From an uncultured Collinsella sp. (GTDB lineage Bacteria; Actinomycetota; Coriobacteriia; Coriobacteriales; Coriobacteriaceae): 8,862 nt of DNA. The position numbers and the translations under genes were made by a program. Of the stretch, positions 6,852-8,862 are shown in pieces; position 1 is the first letter of the stretch, and every line of letters starts with the position of its first letter. The stretch spans positions 1-8,862 of the forward strand of contig USGN01000044.1 in assembly GCA_900554255.1 (NCBI GenBank). Reading direction: 5' to 3'. The notes beneath the pieces are model-generated. The model did not search any database. It was not told the DNA's origin and saw only the letters and a list, made by a program, of their open reading frames with translations.

Positions 6852-8288
6852 TTAAAGCTCTAATTCATTCAAACGAAGGATCGCAACAATATAGATCTTG
6901 AGCGCTTGCTTGAGCTGTTCCTCGTTGGCGCACTCGTTGGGGCCGTGCATCTGGCCGCCCCATGCGGGCAGCTCCAAGCCGGTCTCCTCGGGGCCAAATG
7001 ACACGGCGCGGGCAAAGTTGCGCGCGTACGTGCCGCCGCCCATGGCAAAGGGCTCAGCATGCTTGCCCGTAAACTCGTTATAGGTATCAATAAGCGCCTT
7101 CACGGCCGGATCGTCGTCAGAGACCGAGAACGGCACCTTCGCACGACCCACACGGCACGTCACGCCAAAACGGCCCACGAGCGGATCGAGCTGCTCGCGG
7201 ATGGTATCGGCACTTGTGCTGTCGGGGAAGCGCACGTCGATGACCTGCTCAATATGGCCATCCGCCACGCGGATGACGCCAGCGTTGCAGGTAAGCGGGC
7301 CAAACGCCGGACTCGTCGCATCGATACCCAGGCCGCGACCATAGGCGTCCGCATGCACAAAGGCCAAAAACTTGACAAACTCGTGCTCGGCAGGCGTTAG
7401 CAGGCGCTCGTCGCGTGCACCAAACGCGTCCTCGGCCTCGCGCAGATACGCCACGATCAGGCCGACGGCATTGATGGTGCCCTCAGGCATCGAAGCGTGG
7501 CCGCCAATACCGTGGGCGAAAATCTGCGCATGTCCATTATCAAGCGCCGTGATCTCCAGACGGTCGGCGTTCTCGATGGGCGCCGGCAGCTCATCGGCGG
7601 CAATCGCGAGCTCGCAGATAGACTGCGACGGAATGGCATTGCTCGCCTCGGCGCCGCTCCAGGACACAATGCGCCCGCCGTCGATCTTGGGGCTCACGAA
7701 CGTCGCCCCAAACTGGCCCTTCTCGGCATTGCAGACCGGGAACTCGGCATCGGGCGTAAACAGAAAGTCGGGGTCTGCGTGGTTCTCCAGATAATGGTGA
7801 ACGTCGGACATGCCCACTTCCTCATCGCAGCCCAGCAGTGCGCGGAAGGTGTAGCGCGGAACAATGCCGTGCTTGAGAAGGTAAGCGCCGGCGTAGAGCG
7901 ACAGCACCGCCGGACCCTTGTCGTCAATCACGCCGCGACCGAGCAGCCAGCCCTCGCGGCGCTCCATGGCGAACGGGTCGGTGTTCCAGCCAGGGCCGGC
8001 GGGAACCACGTCCACGTGGCAGATAGTCGCGAGCTGCTTGTCGCCGCGGCCCGGGATATCGGCGATTCCCACATAGCCCTCGTCGTCGCTCGTCTGGTAG
8101 CCGAGCTTCTGCGCAATGCCGAGCGCGCAATCGAGCGCGTCACGGACCGGGCGGCCAAACGGCGCGCCGGGCTCCGCATCGGCAGAAACTGCCACGGAAG
8201 GATAACTCACCAGCTGCTCGATATCAGCGACGACATCCTCCCAGACCTCGTCGACATACTCAGCGACGCTCTGCTCCACCTGATTCAT
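6852..8288 (-). CDS. M20 family zinc dipeptidase (PepV-like)
   Basis: This 478-residue cytoplasmic enzyme resembles PepV/Sapep, two-zinc aminopeptidases that split dipeptides and short peptides. The catalytic domain is in two parts around a lid domain (roughly 190-380). Metal and catalytic residues can be placed in order: H91 in CHVDVVPAGPGW with D93, D122 in VIDDKGP, E156/E157 in GCDEEVGM, D180 in FTPDAEF and H448 in GGQMHGPNE. The lid carries GGHASMPEGTINA (262-274), the conserved histidine segment that reaches into the active site. Length matches PepV (about 470). There is no signal peptide. The ATG at 8288 was chosen for its perfect AGGAGGT five nt upstream; the open frame continues to 8483, but that would overlap the upstream HAD gene. 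It lies 55 nt after that gene with no clear terminator between, so the two are probably co-transcribed. The exact peptide preference is unknown. Confidence 0.94.
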   Translation of the reverse strand: MNQVEQSVAEYVDEVWEDVVADIEQLVSYPSVAVSADAEPGAPFGRPVRDALDCALGIAQKLGYQTSDDEGYVGIADIPGRGDKQLATICHVDVVPAGPGWNTDPFAMERREGWLLGRGVIDDKGPAVLSLYAGAYLLKHGIVPRYTFRALLGCDEEVGMSDVHHYLENHADPDFLFTPDAEFPVCNAEKGQFGATFVSPKIDGGRIVSWSGAEASNAIPSQSICELAIAADELPAPIENADRLEITALDNGHAQIFAHGIGGHASMPEGTINAVGLIVAYLREAEDAFGARDERLLTPAEHEFVKFLAFVHADAYGRGLGIDATSPAFGPLTCNAGVIRVADGHIEQVIDVRFPDSTSADTIREQLDPLVGRFGVTCRVGRAKVPFSVSDDDPAVKALIDTYNEFTGKHAEPFAMGGGTYARNFARAVSFGPEETGLELPAWGGQMHGPNECANEEQLKQALKIYIVAILRLNELEL

Positions 8289-8293
8289 GGACG

Positions 8294-8300
8294 ACCTCCT
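8294..8300 (-). promoter_or_regulatory. Consensus ribosome binding site of the dipeptidase
   Basis: AGGAGGT on the minus strand, five nt before the ATG at 8288, is a full Shine-Dalgarno match. It fixes the start within a frame that is open much further upstream, and suggests efficient translation. Confidence 0.9.
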
Positions 8301-8343
8301 CACCAATGAGTGACGGGTACGCCCGCCCCTCACATTACGTCTA

Positions 8344-8862
8344 TTAGATAGCGAAAAGTTTAGCAAGCTCGGCCACCGAGTGCACCACTGCATCGGCACC
8401 CGCCGCCTCGTGCTCGCCCGGCGCTGCCGCGCCCGAATAGATGCCGATGCACGGCACGCCCATCGCGTGTGCGCCCTCCACATCGTTAAAGCGATCGCCG
8501 ATCATCACGGCATCGCCCGCCGTCGCGCCGAGCGCCGCCAGGGCATCGCGAACCGAATCGGCCTTGGTCTCGCGTCCCTGCGGCGGATTCATGCCAACCA
8601 CCGCCTCAAACTGCGAAAGCCCCAGCTCGCCCACCATGTCAATGCACTTTGCCTCCATGCGTGACGTCGCCACGACCAAGCGATGCCCCTGCGCGACAAG
8701 GCCATCGAGCAGCTCGGGGATTCCATCGAACACGGGATACTCTTCCGGTCCCAGCTCATCAAAAAAGGCACGGTACTCGTCAGCCACCACAAGCGACTCC
8801 TCGCGGGAAAAGCCGTAAAAGTCGTGGAAGCTCTTCCACAGGGGCGGCCCGATCATGCGGCG
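8344..8862 (-). CDS. HAD-superfamily phosphatase, N-terminus beyond the window (phosphoglycolate phosphatase/5'-nucleotidase-like)
   Basis: The last 172 residues of a HAD-IA hydrolase are visible; the frame stays open to the window edge (two Arg codons before the ATG at 8856). That ATG begins MIGPPL, an internal motif of this group that follows the cap hinge, so it is not the true start. The missing N-terminus should hold motif I (DxDGT). Numbering from 8856, the rest of the helical cap is at 1-45, motif II is VVATS (T64), the motif III lysine is K98 and motif IV is IGDRFNDVEGA (119-129). IGPPL, VATS and IGDRxxDxxGA together recall the 5'-nucleotidase-like HAD group and Gph phosphatases. A mononucleotide or phosphoglycolate substrate is plausible but unproven. 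The gene precedes the dipeptidase in the same direction. Confidence 0.88.
   Translation of the reverse strand, partial: RRMIGPPLWKSFHDFYGFSREESLVVADEYRAFFDELGPEEYPVFDGIPELLDGLVAQGHRLVVATSRMEAKCIDMVGELGLSQFEAVVGMNPPQGRETKADSVRDALAALGATAGDAVMIGDRFNDVEGAHAMGVPCIGIYSGAAAPGEHEAAGADAVVHSVAELAKLFAI

Noticed and set aside
7497..8309. 270-codon plus-strand open frame opposite the dipeptidase
   Set aside because: It is antisense to a gene whose metal ligands can all be placed, and it has no recognisable motif.
8308..8331. Imperfect hairpin (GTGA-c-GGG with CCC-c-TCAC) between the HAD and dipeptidase genes
   Set aside because: The stem is short, has a mismatch and lacks a T-run on either strand, so it does not qualify as a terminator.

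Overview
All genes in this window lie on the minus strand, in a GC-rich, tightly packed bacterial background. The gene content (phosphate ABC transporter, PepV-like dipeptidase, Uup-like ABC-F protein, two HAD phosphatases), the codon use and the style of the intergenic palindromes suggest an actinobacterium of the class Coriobacteriia, possibly Collinsella. That assignment is an impression from the sequence, not a search result.

In transcription order (right to left) there are three units. Unit 1 (8862-6852) has a HAD phosphatase cut by the window edge, then an M20 zinc dipeptidase with a textbook ribosome binding site. It ends in a very long palindrome followed by a U-tract (6751-6830). Unit 2 (about 6750-2804) is the high-affinity phosphate uptake operon pstS-pstC-pstA-pstB. 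A leader of about 200 nt precedes pstS and carries two related GC palindromes and a possible Pho box. The operon closes with a strong intrinsic terminator, and no phoU follows. Unit 3 (about 2693-3) is an Uup-like ABC-F ATPase followed 6 nt later by a Cof-type HAD phosphatase, closed by another intrinsic terminator at the left edge.

The most notable feature is in pstB. The reading frame for the transporter ATPase is intact from end to end except for one in-frame TAG at 3127-3129. It sits exactly where PstB proteins have the serine of the D-loop (DEPC-S-ALDP), just after Walker B. Four genes here, including pstB itself, use TAG as their natural stop, so a reassigned code is unlikely. The simplest readings are a recent nonsense mutation (one base from TCG) or a sequence error. 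If real, the transporter has lost its motor while PstS, PstC and PstA remain intact.

PstS captures phosphate outside the membrane, PstC and PstA form the channel and PstB should power it. The remaining genes are housekeeping: peptide turnover, ribosome-associated ABC-F activity and phosphate-ester hydrolysis. I see no CRISPR array, tRNA, rRNA, transposase, prophage or recognisable new defence system. The other points worth a second look are the intergenic palindromes and the pstS leader.
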